A stretch of 64,000 bases of DNA from Arcanobacterium bovis. Its GTDB lineage: Bacteria; Actinomycetota; Actinomycetes; Actinomycetales; Actinomycetaceae. Within the stretch, counting starts at the first letter, position 1; the number at the start of each line of letters is the position of its first letter. The position numbers were made by a program, and so were the translations under genes. A model generated the notes under the pieces. It was given only the letters and a program-made list of their open reading frames with translations, made no database searches and was not told the DNA's origin. Location: assembly GCF_004331995.1 (NCBI RefSeq), contig NZ_SJDT01000002.1, positions 124,001 to 188,000 on the forward strand. The letters are read 5' to 3'. Of the stretch, positions 36,158-45,022 are shown piece after piece.

Positions 36158-37354
36158 TTGCGCGTATTAAGTATTAGCTCAGGAATGAGCGGTCTCGAGC
36201 CCAGCTGCGTGTCCGATGCGTTTCGACGTGGCTGGGCTCGCGTGCGCCCCGCTGACGATCATCTCCATCTGCTGTCTTGCGAGGGAAATCGCATTGCCAA
36301 GGCCACTACTGGTCTCGTCGATTGGTATGCGAACACGTGGGATACCGTAGTCTCACGTTCGACGGATGAGGCTGTGGCCTTTATCGCTGAGCGCAAGGCA
36401 AGTTCTTCGGCGCGAGCTGTGCGCCGCGGCGTCGTCGATATTGCGGCATCGCATTCATGGGTAGGCTCTGCGCTACCGTATGCTTCCTCGGACTTTTTGG
36501 CGCAGTTGGTGCGCGATCTGCTCGCAGAAAGTATCGATGAGCTGCATGTTCACCTACCACGTTTTTGCGCTACGAGTGATCTTGGAATTGGTTTTCTCGG
36601 CGCATTCACTGGCCGTGGTGTGAGTTTTTATGACGACGTCGACCCGCAGTGGTTTGTCGCTGCGGTTGAGGAAGTGCGTGCTGCGCTCAAAGGAGTGAAC
36701 ATCGTTGTCACCTATGGAGCCGAGCAAGAATTATTAGGCGTTTCAGGCATGGCAAAAGCTTGGACCGATCGTGGCGTTGCCGGTCAAGAGGGTCAAGATT
36801 TTGGACGTCATGCCGGAACATGGATTCACGAGATTAAAAGAAATCTCCCGGATTTGGGCTCGCCAGCAGGTGTATTGCACGTGAGGAGTGGATCGGCGGT
36901 AGGGCGTTCTGATGCTATTTTGGCTGCTGCCAAGCCTTTTGCTGGTGTGGGTGGGGGATTAGGCTTCGTTTTTGATCTTTGTGGTGCGCAGATATGGCCA
37001 ATGTCAGAATTTGCGGTGCGTTCCGGTGGCGGTGATGGCGTTGATTTATCTGCTGAACTGGCTGAATATGATCTCGTTTGCTACGTTACTGGCGTGATTG
37101 GAGAGTCAATTCCGCGCGGATTAACGCTTGTTTCTGACTACGCTCAAGAACACGGCGTGCCGGTGATACTCGTTGCTCAATCGGCGGGATTACGACGTGG
37201 TGATCTGCCACGATTTGGTTTGGCAGGAGCCTACGAAGTTCTAGAAGGTAATAGCTGGAGCTCGCCGGAAGACCACAATATGTGCGCAATAGTTGATGGG
37301 GAAGAGCTTGCAAATCTTGCAGGTAGAATCGCCCGTACATGGGGTTGGGAATAG
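36158..37354 (+). CDS. Degenerate glycerate-kinase-family protein (Rv2205c-like)
   Basis: A 398-residue protein whose layout parallels the true glycerate kinase at 9864 but whose key motifs have decayed. HLPRFCATSDLGIGFLG replaces GLGGSATNDGG, GVGGGLGFVFDLCGA still matches GAAGGLGAAFMAFLGA, and YVTGVIGESIPRG replaces FTGEGGIDFQTKFG. The tail (GVPVILVAQSAGL) still fits. It is therefore probably not an active kinase. It starts with a TTG right after the M20 peptidase gene (GGTGAG upstream), so it is coupled to it. In M. tuberculosis the corresponding gene is, from memory, annotated as a glycerate-kinase-like protein next to the HesB-type gene, the same order as here. Confidence 0.8.
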   Translation: MRVLSISSGMSGLEPSCVSDAFRRGWARVRPADDHLHLLSCEGNRIAKATTGLVDWYANTWDTVVSRSTDEAVAFIAERKASSSARAVRRGVVDIAASHSWVGSALPYASSDFLAQLVRDLLAESIDELHVHLPRFCATSDLGIGFLGAFTGRGVSFYDDVDPQWFVAAVEEVRAALKGVNIVVTYGAEQELLGVSGMAKAWTDRGVAGQEGQDFGRHAGTWIHEIKRNLPDLGSPAGVLHVRSGSAVGRSDAILAAAKPFAGVGGGLGFVFDLCGAQIWPMSEFAVRSGGGDGVDLSAELAEYDLVCYVTGVIGESIPRGLTLVSDYAQEHGVPVILVAQSAGLRRGDLPRFGLAGAYEVLEGNSWSSPEDHNMCAIVDGEELANLAGRIARTWGWE

Positions 37355-37574
37355 GTGAGTAAAACGGCTAAGTGGCGAGTTTGCCCACGTGGTTAGTAGC
37401 ACAATTCGCATTCTCAATTCGTCATGATTATTGGCAGTACGTGGTTTTACAGTGCAAGCTTGAGGAATTGTTATTCGCTGGTTGAATAATTAGTGCACTG
37501 TGCATTGGAGAGCTGTACCGATTCAGATTAGGCTGTACCTACGACAGATAATGACTGCGATGGAGGTCAAAATA

Positions 37575-37925
37575 ATGAGCGAAAAGCTCGACGCTGCAAC
37601 ACATGGTGTGACTCTCACTGAAGTTGCTGCCCAAAAAGTAAAGTCACTGCTAGAGCAGGAAGGTCGAGACGATCTTCGCTTGCGCGTTGCAGTGCAGCCA
37701 GGCGGTTGCTCTGGCTTGATGTACCAGCTGTACTTTGATGAGCGTTTTCTCGATGGCGATGCCATTGCAGAGTTTGATGGCGTTGAAGTGATTGTTGATC
37801 GCATGTCAGTTCCTTATTTGGACGGAGCTACAATCGATTTTGCTGATTCGATTGAACGTCAAGGATTTACGATTGACAATCCTTCGGCAAAAGGCACCTG
37901 CGCTTGTGGAGAGTCTTTCCACTGA
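37575..37925 (+). CDS. erpA: Iron-sulfur cluster insertion protein (ErpA/HesB/IscA family)
   Basis: A 116-residue A-type Fe-S carrier. The three conserved cysteines are present: one in QPGGCSGLMY and two in the C-terminal GTCACGESF. It hands Fe-S clusters to apo-enzymes such as those of respiration or LutABC. The start at 37575 (MSEKLDAA) has GGAGG at good distance; the open frame reaches back to 37500 without support. A terminator follows 6 bases after the stop. Upstream lies a 220-base gap with no recognisable gene. Confidence 0.92.
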   Translation: MSEKLDAATHGVTLTEVAAQKVKSLLEQEGRDDLRLRVAVQPGGCSGLMYQLYFDERFLDGDAIAEFDGVEVIVDRMSVPYLDGATIDFADSIERQGFTIDNPSAKGTCACGESFH

Positions 37926-37930
37926 GTTGT

Positions 37931-37961
37931 AAAATTCCCCGATAAAATATCGGGGGATTTT
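37931..37961 (+). terminator. Terminator after erpA
   Basis: A 14-bp stem with one G-U pair (AAAATTCCCCGATA against TATCGGGGGATTTT) with an AAA loop, ending in TTTTGCTTT. This is a classical intrinsic terminator. Confidence 0.9.
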
Positions 37962-38018
37962 GCTTTAACAGCCATGGGACAACCGGTGGCTATATCTCAG
38001 TATTGAGTAGGAGTGAAC

Positions 38019-38966
38019 GTGAAACGTCAACTAATCGCAGGTATTGCAGCTGCAGCACTTGTTTTCGGTCTTGCTGCCTGTGGAAATAGCGAATCGAAGT
38101 CGAGCAACTCTTCGGCGTCGTCGTCCCAAAAAGAATGGGATGGAAAAATGCCGACGGTGGAGCAAAAAGGTGCGGACACGAAGCTTGTCTTCCCAGACTC
38201 AGGAGCTCCAAAGGAACTCAAGGTTCAAGTTGTTGAGGAAGGCAAAGGCGCCCCAGTCCAAAAGACCGATACCGTGATAGCTCACTATGTAGGGCAAGTG
38301 TGGGGTAAAGACACAGCTTTTGACTCGTCGTTTAAGCGTGGAGCGCCAACAGGTTTCCTCCTTGAAAAGGTAATCGCTGGTTGGACCGAAGGCTTGGCTG
38401 GACAAAAAGTTGGATCCAAAGTGATTTTGGTGGTTCCATCGGACAAGGGCTATGGTTCGTCGGGTGGAAATGCGGCAGCGGGAATTGGTGCCGACGACGT
38501 GATCGCATTTTACGTGGAAATCAAGGACGCTTTGGGCAAAGACAAGGGTGGCGATCCGCAGGCCAAGCCTGAAGCTGCGCTTGACCAGCTTCCAGTGGAA
38601 ATCCAAGGAAACTTGGGTGCGCCAGTGACTGTGAAAGTAAAAAACGGCGCTCCGCAACCGACCGAGCGTAAGCTAACTGTGATTGCACGCGGCTCTGGAG
38701 AGCCAGTTAAAGATTCTGGCACCACGGTCTATCTACAGTATGCGATGTCTTTGTGGGATAATTCCACAGGTGAAACGACCTATGGCGTTACTGGACCGCA
38801 GGCTGTTCCAGTAACGGCAAGCTCTCCATTTGCCTTGCTTAAAGATGTGCCCGTGGGCTCGCGAGTTCTCATTACCCAGCCAGGCTCAGAGGGAACTTCC
38901 TCGCCGAAGAGTCCTGCTTTTGCTGTGGTAGTAGATATCGTTGGGCAACTTCCATCAGGTAAGTAA
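38019..38966 (+). CDS. FKBP-type peptidyl-prolyl isomerase lipoprotein
   Basis: A 315-residue secreted lipoprotein. The signal peptide ends in the lipobox LAAC, with the Cys near residue 21, followed by a Ser-rich linker. The FKBP domain at about residues 65-165 is canonical: VIAHYVGQVWGKDTAFDSSF, VIAGWTEGLAGQKVGSKVILVVPSDKGYG. A second, degenerate FKBP-like domain (about 195-310; TTVYLQYAMSLW, LLKDVPVGSRVLITQP) follows. It would help proline-limited folding outside the membrane. GTG at 38019 is chosen because AGGAG (38009-38013) overlaps the alternative GTG at 38013. Confidence 0.92.
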   Translation: MKRQLIAGIAAAALVFGLAACGNSESKSSNSSASSSQKEWDGKMPTVEQKGADTKLVFPDSGAPKELKVQVVEEGKGAPVQKTDTVIAHYVGQVWGKDTAFDSSFKRGAPTGFLLEKVIAGWTEGLAGQKVGSKVILVVPSDKGYGSSGGNAAAGIGADDVIAFYVEIKDALGKDKGGDPQAKPEAALDQLPVEIQGNLGAPVTVKVKNGAPQPTERKLTVIARGSGEPVKDSGTTVYLQYAMSLWDNSTGETTYGVTGPQAVPVTASSPFALLKDVPVGSRVLITQPGSEGTSSPKSPAFAVVVDIVGQLPSGK

Positions 38967-38986
38967 AACCACTAATAGACAATGAT

Positions 38987-39023
38987 TGTGGGGAGAGTTC
39001 CGGGTTTCGGAGCTCTCCCCACA
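38987..39023. terminator. Bidirectional terminator between FKBP gene and lutC
   Basis: A 15-bp stem with one G-U pair: TGTGGGGAGAGTTCC (38987-39001) against GGAGCTCTCCCCACA (39009-39023), in the gap between two convergent genes. No long T-run follows. Confidence 0.7.
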
Positions 39024-39060
39024 GTCATGTGCTGGAGCTACATCCAGCGAGGATCGTTCG

Positions 39061-39708
39061 CTAAGATTCGACGATTACAACACGCAGATTGCGCGGTCCA
39101 TGCACACCATCAACTCGAACGAGTTCGATATCAGAAGTAGCCGAAGGACCTGCAATCCATGTGAATGGACGCGTTGGATTCTCACCAAGAATTTCAACAG
39201 CTTGTGGCACTGTTGGGTAGACATCTTTGGCATTAAGCACGATAACGTGAGTGTCCGGGATCAGCGTAATCGCACGTCGTCCCTGATTTGGTTCTCCATC
39301 GAGGATAATCGTTCCAGACATCGAAATTGCCACCGCTGATGCAGTAACTACTGCATCGATCTGATTGAGTTCGTCATTGCTCAGCGGTGCGTCCACACTA
39401 TCTTCGTGAAGCTTGCGTCCGCTGCGGGCAGCGGCGTCTTTCCAATCTTGAGTTAGCCCTTTGGGCACTACAACAGAACTGGAGTCTGCAAGGAACGAGT
39501 CAATTGCATCAGCAATTCCTTCGGCTTTACACCGAACTACCTGAGCCGTGTAATCTTCAAGTTTCTCGATCAAATCAACAATGACGGCTTCAGAACCCGG
39601 AGCGTCTTGCGAAGTGCGGCGGTAATTACGCATAGGTTCAGGAGCTGGCACTGTCTGAGTTGAAAGTGCCTGGCGGACTGCCTGGAGAATATCGTCGCGT
39701 GCGCTCAT
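39061..39708 (-). CDS. lutC: Lactate utilization protein C (LUD domain)
   Basis: A 215-residue LUD-domain protein, third enzyme gene of the L-lactate oxidation system LutABC. Conserved C-terminal segments are present: ITLIPDTHVIVLNAKDVYPTVPQAV and TWIAGPSATSDIELVRVDGVHGPRNLRVVIVE. LutABC is an iron-sulfur, flavin-independent route from L-lactate to pyruvate. Its ATG overlaps the lutB stop (39705-39708), so translation is coupled. Confidence 0.93.
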   Translation of the reverse strand: MSARDDILQAVRQALSTQTVPAPEPMRNYRRTSQDAPGSEAVIVDLIEKLEDYTAQVVRCKAEGIADAIDSFLADSSSVVVPKGLTQDWKDAAARSGRKLHEDSVDAPLSNDELNQIDAVVTASAVAISMSGTIILDGEPNQGRRAITLIPDTHVIVLNAKDVYPTVPQAVEILGENPTRPFTWIAGPSATSDIELVRVDGVHGPRNLRVVIVES

Positions 39709-41237
39709 CGTGCTTCGCCTTTCTGCTGTTCGTCGTTGTACCAGTCACGGAAGGACTGCGCCGGAGGTGCTGGGATATCCTTATTGCGCGTCCAAGCACT
39801 CACTGGCCATGGCAAGCTGGAAATCTTTTCATCTTTTCCGGCAACAGGGCGTCCAAGTTTGGCCATGCGTGCCGCTTTGCCAAAGCGTTTTCCATCGGAC
39901 ATAACCTTGGATGAGGCTTTCATAGCCACATCCCAACCATTAGGTAGGCCACCTCGGTTAGCCTCGGTGTAGCGATGGCGCAAATGGACCAGCGCACCCG
40001 GAATATCGATTTTTACTGGGCAAACGTCGCCACATGCCCCGCAGAGCGTGGAAGCGAAGGGCAGGCTCGCAGCCGGATCGTGGTGATCGGTTGCTTCGAG
40101 CAGCTGTGGAGTAAGAATTGCTCCGATCGGACCAGGGTAAATCGAGTTGTAGGCGTGTCCACCAACGTGCTCGTAAACTGGGCACACGTTCAAACAGGCT
40201 GCACAGCGAATGCAGTGCAGAGCTTCGCGGCCGACTTCGTCCGCCAGCGCCTTAGAACGGCCGTTATCCAAGAGGATGAGATGGAACTCTTGTGGCCCAT
40301 CACCTGGGGTGACACCGGTCCAGAAAGAGGTGTAAGGATTCATGCGCTCACCGGTAGCAGAGCGTGGCAAGAGCTGTGAGAACACCTCAGCGTCCTGGAA
40401 GCGTGGCACCATCTTTTCGATTCCGACGACGGAGATAAGCGTTTCCGGAAGCGTCAGGCACATACGTCCATTGCCTTCAGATTCATAAACTGAGAGCGTA
40501 CCCGTCTCGGCGATCATCATATTTGAGCCCGAGATTGCTACTTTGGACTTGAGGAATAGAGTACGAAGATGCGCACGAGCTGCCATGGCGAGTTCACGTG
40601 GGTCTGCCGTGAGTCCCTCTGGAGCATCAGCCATTTCGCGTTGGAAAATTTCGCGAATCTCAGAACGATTTCGGTGAATAGCTGGAACCACGAGATGGGA
40701 AGGCATATCCTTGCCGAGCTGCACAATCATTTCGGCGAGATCGGTTTCCCACGCTTTGATGCCATGTGAATCGAGGAACTCGTTGAGATTGATCTCTTGA
40801 GTGACCATCGATTTTACTTTTACCACTTCTTCTACCTGCTTTTCGCGCAGGATCGAGAGGATGACTTCGTTGGCTTCGGCGGCGTCGCGTGCCCAATGAA
40901 CGATGCCCCCGCGTTTGGTGACGTTTTCTTCCATCTGAACGAGCAGTTCGGGAAGATTAGACATCGTTTCGTGTTTGATTGCCGAAGCTGACTCGCGTAG
41001 ATCTTCCCAATCTGGCATTTCAGCTACGCGAAGGTTACGTTTGTTGCGGATGGTGCGGGTAGCATGGCCCAAGTTCTTGCGCATCTGACTGTTACGCAAG
41101 GTAGTGGCGGCGCCCTTGGGGAATGTTGATCCCCAACGGAGTGTGTCTTCCGGAAGTGGCTGACCGACCTCCCATTGCGTGGAATGTTCAGGCTTGAGAC
41201 CTGCGATAAATTTTGGAATTCCCAAGAAAGTAGCCAT
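39705..41237 (-). CDS. lutB: Lactate utilization protein B, 4Fe-4S binding
   Basis: A 510-residue LutB. An N-terminal LUD-type domain (about residues 60-300) is followed by the ferredoxin-like part with two cysteine clusters, CIRCAACLNVCPVY and CGACGDVCPVKI, for [4Fe-4S] centres. It carries electrons in the LutABC complex at the cytoplasm/membrane interface. The length is slightly above the usual 470-490 residues because of an N-terminal extension. It follows lutA after a 3-base gap. Confidence 0.94.
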   Translation of the reverse strand: MATFLGIPKFIAGLKPEHSTQWEVGQPLPEDTLRWGSTFPKGAATTLRNSQMRKNLGHATRTIRNKRNLRVAEMPDWEDLRESASAIKHETMSNLPELLVQMEENVTKRGGIVHWARDAAEANEVILSILREKQVEEVVKVKSMVTQEINLNEFLDSHGIKAWETDLAEMIVQLGKDMPSHLVVPAIHRNRSEIREIFQREMADAPEGLTADPRELAMAARAHLRTLFLKSKVAISGSNMMIAETGTLSVYESEGNGRMCLTLPETLISVVGIEKMVPRFQDAEVFSQLLPRSATGERMNPYTSFWTGVTPGDGPQEFHLILLDNGRSKALADEVGREALHCIRCAACLNVCPVYEHVGGHAYNSIYPGPIGAILTPQLLEATDHHDPAASLPFASTLCGACGDVCPVKIDIPGALVHLRHRYTEANRGGLPNGWDVAMKASSKVMSDGKRFGKAARMAKLGRPVAGKDEKISSLPWPVSAWTRNKDIPAPPAQSFRDWYNDEQQKGEAR

Positions 41238-41240
41238 ATC

Positions 41241-42029
41241 TTATACGCCTGCCTTTACGGTGGTTGATGGAGCAACCCATGGTTGATCTTGCGTACCAGC
41301 GAGCACCTCAGCCAGGTGCATAGCACGTACACCTGCTCGGTTGCGGGCAAGTCCGCCAGCAATGTGCATGAGGCACGAGTAATCGCCAGCTACGAGCACT
41401 TCTGCTCCTGTGGACTTAATATTCGTCATTTTATCTGCCAGCATCGAAGCTGAGGTTTCTGCATTCTTCAAGGAGAAAGTTCCACCAAAGCCGCAGCAAG
41501 ACTCAGCTTCGGGAAGGTCAACAAGGTCGATACCTTGCACTTCGCGCAACAATTGGTATGGACGATCGCCAACGCGCGCAACTCGTAGCGAATGGCAGGT
41601 GGGATGATAGGTTACTCGATGTGGGAAATACGCCCCTACATCGGTTTTTCCAAGCACATCTACGAGGAACTCTGAGAGCTCATAGGTTTTCGATGCGATC
41701 TCCGCTGCGGTGCGGGCAAGCCCATCAAATCCTTCAGCCTTGGCAACCATTTCTTGCTGGTGGCGGATCGAACCAGTACATGAACCAGAGGGGACGACGA
41801 TCGCGTCCCATTCGCCGTCGAGCACGGGGGAGAAGGTATCAACATGGTTTTTGATAAGCGGCATTGCTTCTGGGTAGTAACCAGTGTTGATATGCATCTG
41901 GCCGCAGCAGGCCTGCGATTGTGGGAAATCGACTGTAATCCCTAAGCGCTCTAGCAGACGCATGGTTGCCTGTGGCGCTTGTGGGAACATTGAGTCGGCT
42001 ATGCAAGTTGCAAAAAGTGCGACTTTCAT
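41241..42029 (-). CDS. lutA: Lactate utilization protein A (CCG-domain Fe-S protein)
   Basis: A 262-residue protein with two CCG domains, SQACCGQMH in the first half and AESCCGFGGTFSLK in the second, which bind Fe-S clusters or a non-cubane cluster as in heterodisulfide reductase HdrB. It belongs to LutABC with the following two genes. Start ATG at 42029 with AAAGAGG upstream. It lies 45 bases after lldP in the operon. Confidence 0.94.
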   Translation of the reverse strand: MKVALFATCIADSMFPQAPQATMRLLERLGITVDFPQSQACCGQMHINTGYYPEAMPLIKNHVDTFSPVLDGEWDAIVVPSGSCTGSIRHQQEMVAKAEGFDGLARTAAEIASKTYELSEFLVDVLGKTDVGAYFPHRVTYHPTCHSLRVARVGDRPYQLLREVQGIDLVDLPEAESCCGFGGTFSLKNAETSASMLADKMTNIKSTGAEVLVAGDYSCLMHIAGGLARNRAGVRAMHLAEVLAGTQDQPWVAPSTTVKAGV

Positions 42030-42074
42030 AAAACCTCTTTCTGGTAGTGGATTGGTAAATCGACGTAATTGGGA

Positions 42075-43739
42075 TTAAAGGGTTGGGATAATTCCTTGAG
42101 TGGCCAGGAATACGATTGTGCACAGGTAAATGAGTAGCCCGATTGACCACGGTGCCACTTTGCGCAGGATTTCTGGCTCGGCCCCCACTTTGCCAACTGC
42201 TGTTGAAGCAATTGCCAAGTTCTGTGGCGAGACAATCTTTCCGATGCCACCGCCAATGGAGTTGGCAGAAAGCAAAATTCCTGGATCCAAGGATGCGCCA
42301 TGAGCAGCAGTTGATTGGAGATTGGCAAAGAGCGCATTCGACGAGGTTGCTGAGCCAGTCACGGCAGTGCCGATCCATCCGAGAATTGGCGAGAGGAAGG
42401 CGAAAGCGGAACCAGTTGCGGCAAGAGCGGCTCCGATTGCTACGGTTTGCCCCGAGAAGTTCATGACGTATGCCAGCGACATCACCAGCGCAATGGTCAA
42501 AAGAGAAAGCTTGAGCGTAACGACAGTGTCAACAAGAGTACGCAATCCGCGGCTAAAGGAGTAGTCAAAGCGGTTTCCTGAGGAGTTCTTCCCGTACACA
42601 AAGGCGACGATCAAAGCCGTAAGTACGATCATTGTTCCCGGAGAAGACAGCGTTTGGAGATTATAAATAGGTGAGGCGGAAACTTCGCCGGCCGGCGTCA
42701 TGAGTTGTCCATACAGACCAGGCCATTCAATCTTTTCGTCGGTTGAAGCCAAAAGTTGTGGAATGTCGATCCCGAAGCGCCAGAGTTTTGCAATAGCGAA
42801 GATGATTACCACGAGCCAGTATGGCATGAGAGCCAAGGTGATGCGGCCTGCGTCAAGTTTGCCCGTATCCTTGGAGTTATCAAGTCCTTGTGAGCGGAAC
42901 TCAGCAGGTGTTTGTGGCTTGATCTTGGTGAGAATTGCGGCGGTGACGGCAAATCCAAGCAAGGATGCGAACACGGCGGTGAGTTCATAGGAAATAAACT
43001 TGGCGGCGATGATTTGCCCGAATGAGGTCACTACTCCTTGCACGATAGCAACGAGCCAAAGTTCTTTGAGTCCACGTTTTCCATCGATAATTGCCAAGAG
43101 CAATATTGGAACGAAAGTTGCGATCCAAGGAGTGATGGACGACGCCGTGGCGGCAACTTCCGCTCCTGGCACGCCTCCGAGACGCCCCGCCGTCGTCATC
43201 GGAATTGCCATTGCTCCGAAACCTACGTTGATGGCATTGCCGACCATTGTTGCAACTGCTGCTTTGAGAGGGGATAAGCCGAGCGTGACGAGCATGGCCG
43301 CAACGATTGCTACCGGTGCGCCAAAGCCTGCCAGGCCTTCAAGAAGTCCACAGAAAGAGAATGCTACCAAAAGGGCTTGGATGCGAATATCGCCTTTTCC
43401 GACGGCAGAAAACACAGCGCGCACGTCGTCGGCACGGCCCGAAGTGACGGTGAGATTGTAAAGCCATACTGCGGCAATGACGATATAAATGATTGGGGCG
43501 ATGCCAAATGCTGCGCCTTGCAAGGCCGACAGGCCAGCGAGCGACACTGGCATGCCAAAGCCAATAACAGCTGATGCGAATGCGACTGCCAGTGATCCTA
43601 GCGCACACCAGTGTGTAGCAAGCTTGAATACACCGAGCATAACGAAGAATACAATGAGCGGGAAAATTCCAAGCAGCGCAGACAGTACAACTGAGTCGCC
43701 GATGGCGCTGGTAGACGGGGTGAATGATGTGAAAAGCAT
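42075..43739 (-). CDS. lldP: L-lactate permease
   Basis: A 554-residue LctP-family permease with about 12-14 hydrophobic segments and the family stretch FCGLLEGLAGFGAPVAIVAAML. It imports L-lactate (and glycolate) with protons, supplying LutABC. I choose the ATG at 43739 (MLFTSFTPS); the open frame extends to 43820 but starts with unlikely residues for this family. A weak GAGG lies somewhat far upstream. A perfect palindrome at 43877-43892 may regulate this operon. Confidence 0.93.
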   Translation of the reverse strand: MLFTSFTPSTSAIGDSVVLSALLGIFPLIVFFVMLGVFKLATHWCALGSLAVAFASAVIGFGMPVSLAGLSALQGAAFGIAPIIYIVIAAVWLYNLTVTSGRADDVRAVFSAVGKGDIRIQALLVAFSFCGLLEGLAGFGAPVAIVAAMLVTLGLSPLKAAVATMVGNAINVGFGAMAIPMTTAGRLGGVPGAEVAATASSITPWIATFVPILLLAIIDGKRGLKELWLVAIVQGVVTSFGQIIAAKFISYELTAVFASLLGFAVTAAILTKIKPQTPAEFRSQGLDNSKDTGKLDAGRITLALMPYWLVVIIFAIAKLWRFGIDIPQLLASTDEKIEWPGLYGQLMTPAGEVSASPIYNLQTLSSPGTMIVLTALIVAFVYGKNSSGNRFDYSFSRGLRTLVDTVVTLKLSLLTIALVMSLAYVMNFSGQTVAIGAALAATGSAFAFLSPILGWIGTAVTGSATSSNALFANLQSTAAHGASLDPGILLSANSIGGGIGKIVSPQNLAIASTAVGKVGAEPEILRKVAPWSIGLLIYLCTIVFLATQGIIPTL

Positions 43740-43876
43740 CTGAACTAATAGACCTCGTTGAAAATAGCTAAATGAAATGCACTCATAAACATATTTCAAG
43801 GTGAGGGCATATATAGGCATCAGATTGAGAGATATTCTCTTAATTACCGCATGCGTTGTTTTCGTAAATTGAAAAT

Positions 43877-43892
43877 CGGGACGAACGTCCCG
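43877..43892. promoter_or_regulatory. Perfect 16-bp palindrome, candidate operator of the lactate operon
   Basis: CGGGACGAACGTCCCG reads the same on both strands except for the central AA/TT pair. The loop would be too tight for a good RNA hairpin, so a dimeric DNA-binding protein site is more likely. It lies about 140 bases upstream of the lldP start. The regulator is not in this window. Confidence 0.4.
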
Positions 43893-43960
43893 TATTGAGA
43901 TGTTTGGAGCGGTGAGATTTTTTCGCTGTTAGATATGGACAAGGCGTAGATGCTGACGTG

Positions 43961-44006
43961 AAAAGGCTTGCGTGCGCGGACGAAAGTCCGCACTCGCAAG
44001 CCTTTT
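43961..44006 (-). terminator. Terminator after sodA
   Basis: An imperfect long stem, AAAAGGCTTGCG...CGGAC (43961-43981) against GTCCG...CGCAAGCCTTTT (43986-44006), closed by GAAA. It has A and T runs on both sides, so it could act in both directions. Confidence 0.85.
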
Positions 44007-44122
44007 GTGTTGGTGTTCTGATCTGTTTGTGCCTTCCGCTAGCGGAGTTGGAAGCTAGCCAACGTGGAAGGCTGTGATTGCTTATCGATCAGAAATTAAG
44101 AGCCGAGCAAATCAGCTAAATA

Positions 44123-44746
44123 TCAACGAACGATCAGGGAGTTAGCCTTTTCGACTGCATTGACAAGACGCTCGTTGACATCTGCCCAATTGACGATATT
44201 CCAAATTGCCTTGACGTAATCTGCCTTAACGTTGAGGTAATCAAGGTAGAAGGCGTGCTCCCACATGTCAAGCATGAATACTGGAATCGTGCCAACTGGA
44301 ACATTTGCCTGCTGATCGAAGAGTTGGAAGATATTGAGCTTTCCGCTGATCGAATCGTATGCGAGCACTGCCCAACCGGATCCCTGAATGCCGGTAGCTG
44401 CTGCGGTGAAATGCTTTTGGAAGTTTTCGAAGCTACCGAAGGAATCCTTAATTGCTTCTGCGATTTCACCTTCTGGTTCGCCGCCGCCCTGAGGGGAGAG
44501 GTTCTTCCAGAAAATTGAGTGGTTGGTGTGTCCACCCAGGTTGAACGCAAGATCCTTTGAGAACTGATTGACCTTGGAAAGATCGCCAGCTTCACGAGCC
44601 TTGGCAAGATTTTCGAGCGCAGAGTTTGCACCCGTCACGTATGCGGCATGGTGCTTTGAGTGATGAAGCTCCATGATCTTGGCTGAGATATGTGGCTCAA
44701 GTGCGGCGTAATCGTAGTCAAGCTCGGGAAGGGTGTATACGGTCAT
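44123..44746 (-). CDS. sodA: Superoxide dismutase (Fe/Mn)
   Basis: A 207-residue Fe/Mn superoxide dismutase. Metal ligands can be placed: the first His in LHHSKHHAAYV, the second in FNLGGHTNHSIFW, and Asp/His in DMWEHAFYLDY. It detoxifies superoxide in the cytoplasm. The start at 44746 (MTVYTLPEL) has GGAGG five bases upstream; the frame runs on to 44842 without support. Gly-Gln residues that distinguish Fe from Mn types were not judged. Confidence 0.96.
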   Translation of the reverse strand: MTVYTLPELDYDYAALEPHISAKIMELHHSKHHAAYVTGANSALENLAKAREAGDLSKVNQFSKDLAFNLGGHTNHSIFWKNLSPQGGGEPEGEIAEAIKDSFGSFENFQKHFTAAATGIQGSGWAVLAYDSISGKLNIFQLFDQQANVPVGTIPVFMLDMWEHAFYLDYLNVKADYVKAIWNIVNWADVNERLVNAVEKANSLIVR

Positions 44747-45022
44747 TTTTCCTCCATTAAAACGTAGAACATCGCAATCGGTTATCACACTGACTGTGGG
44801 TACAGGCTTCGTGGATATCCAGCGGTGTAATTGCGACCTCATATATAATGATAGGGGCTAAAGACCTACGATCTTTGAAATTTCACTATGTGCGCAATAA
44901 TTCTTCATAACGATGTACGATTACTGTGTATTCGCACAAAGATCGAGAAAATCGGTACACTATGTTGTGCTTGAGCCTTGATCTGAATCGAGCAAGAGAA
45001 CAAAAATTGGAAGGAATTTCCT

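Larger units (their letters stand above)
43740..44122. other. 383-base intergenic region upstream of lldP
   Basis: No gene is seen. It contains a near-palindrome AGAGATATTCTCT (43828-43840), the 16-base perfect palindrome CGGGACGAACGTCCCG (43877-43892), and the sodA terminator (43961-44006). The lldP promoter must lie here; the TATATATG-like stretch (about 43807-43814, minus strand) is one possible -10. Confidence 0.6.

Noticed and set aside
37355-37574. Gene or structured RNA in the gap before erpA
   Set aside because: No convincing frame, tRNA cloverleaf or long stem was found; only promoter function is likely.
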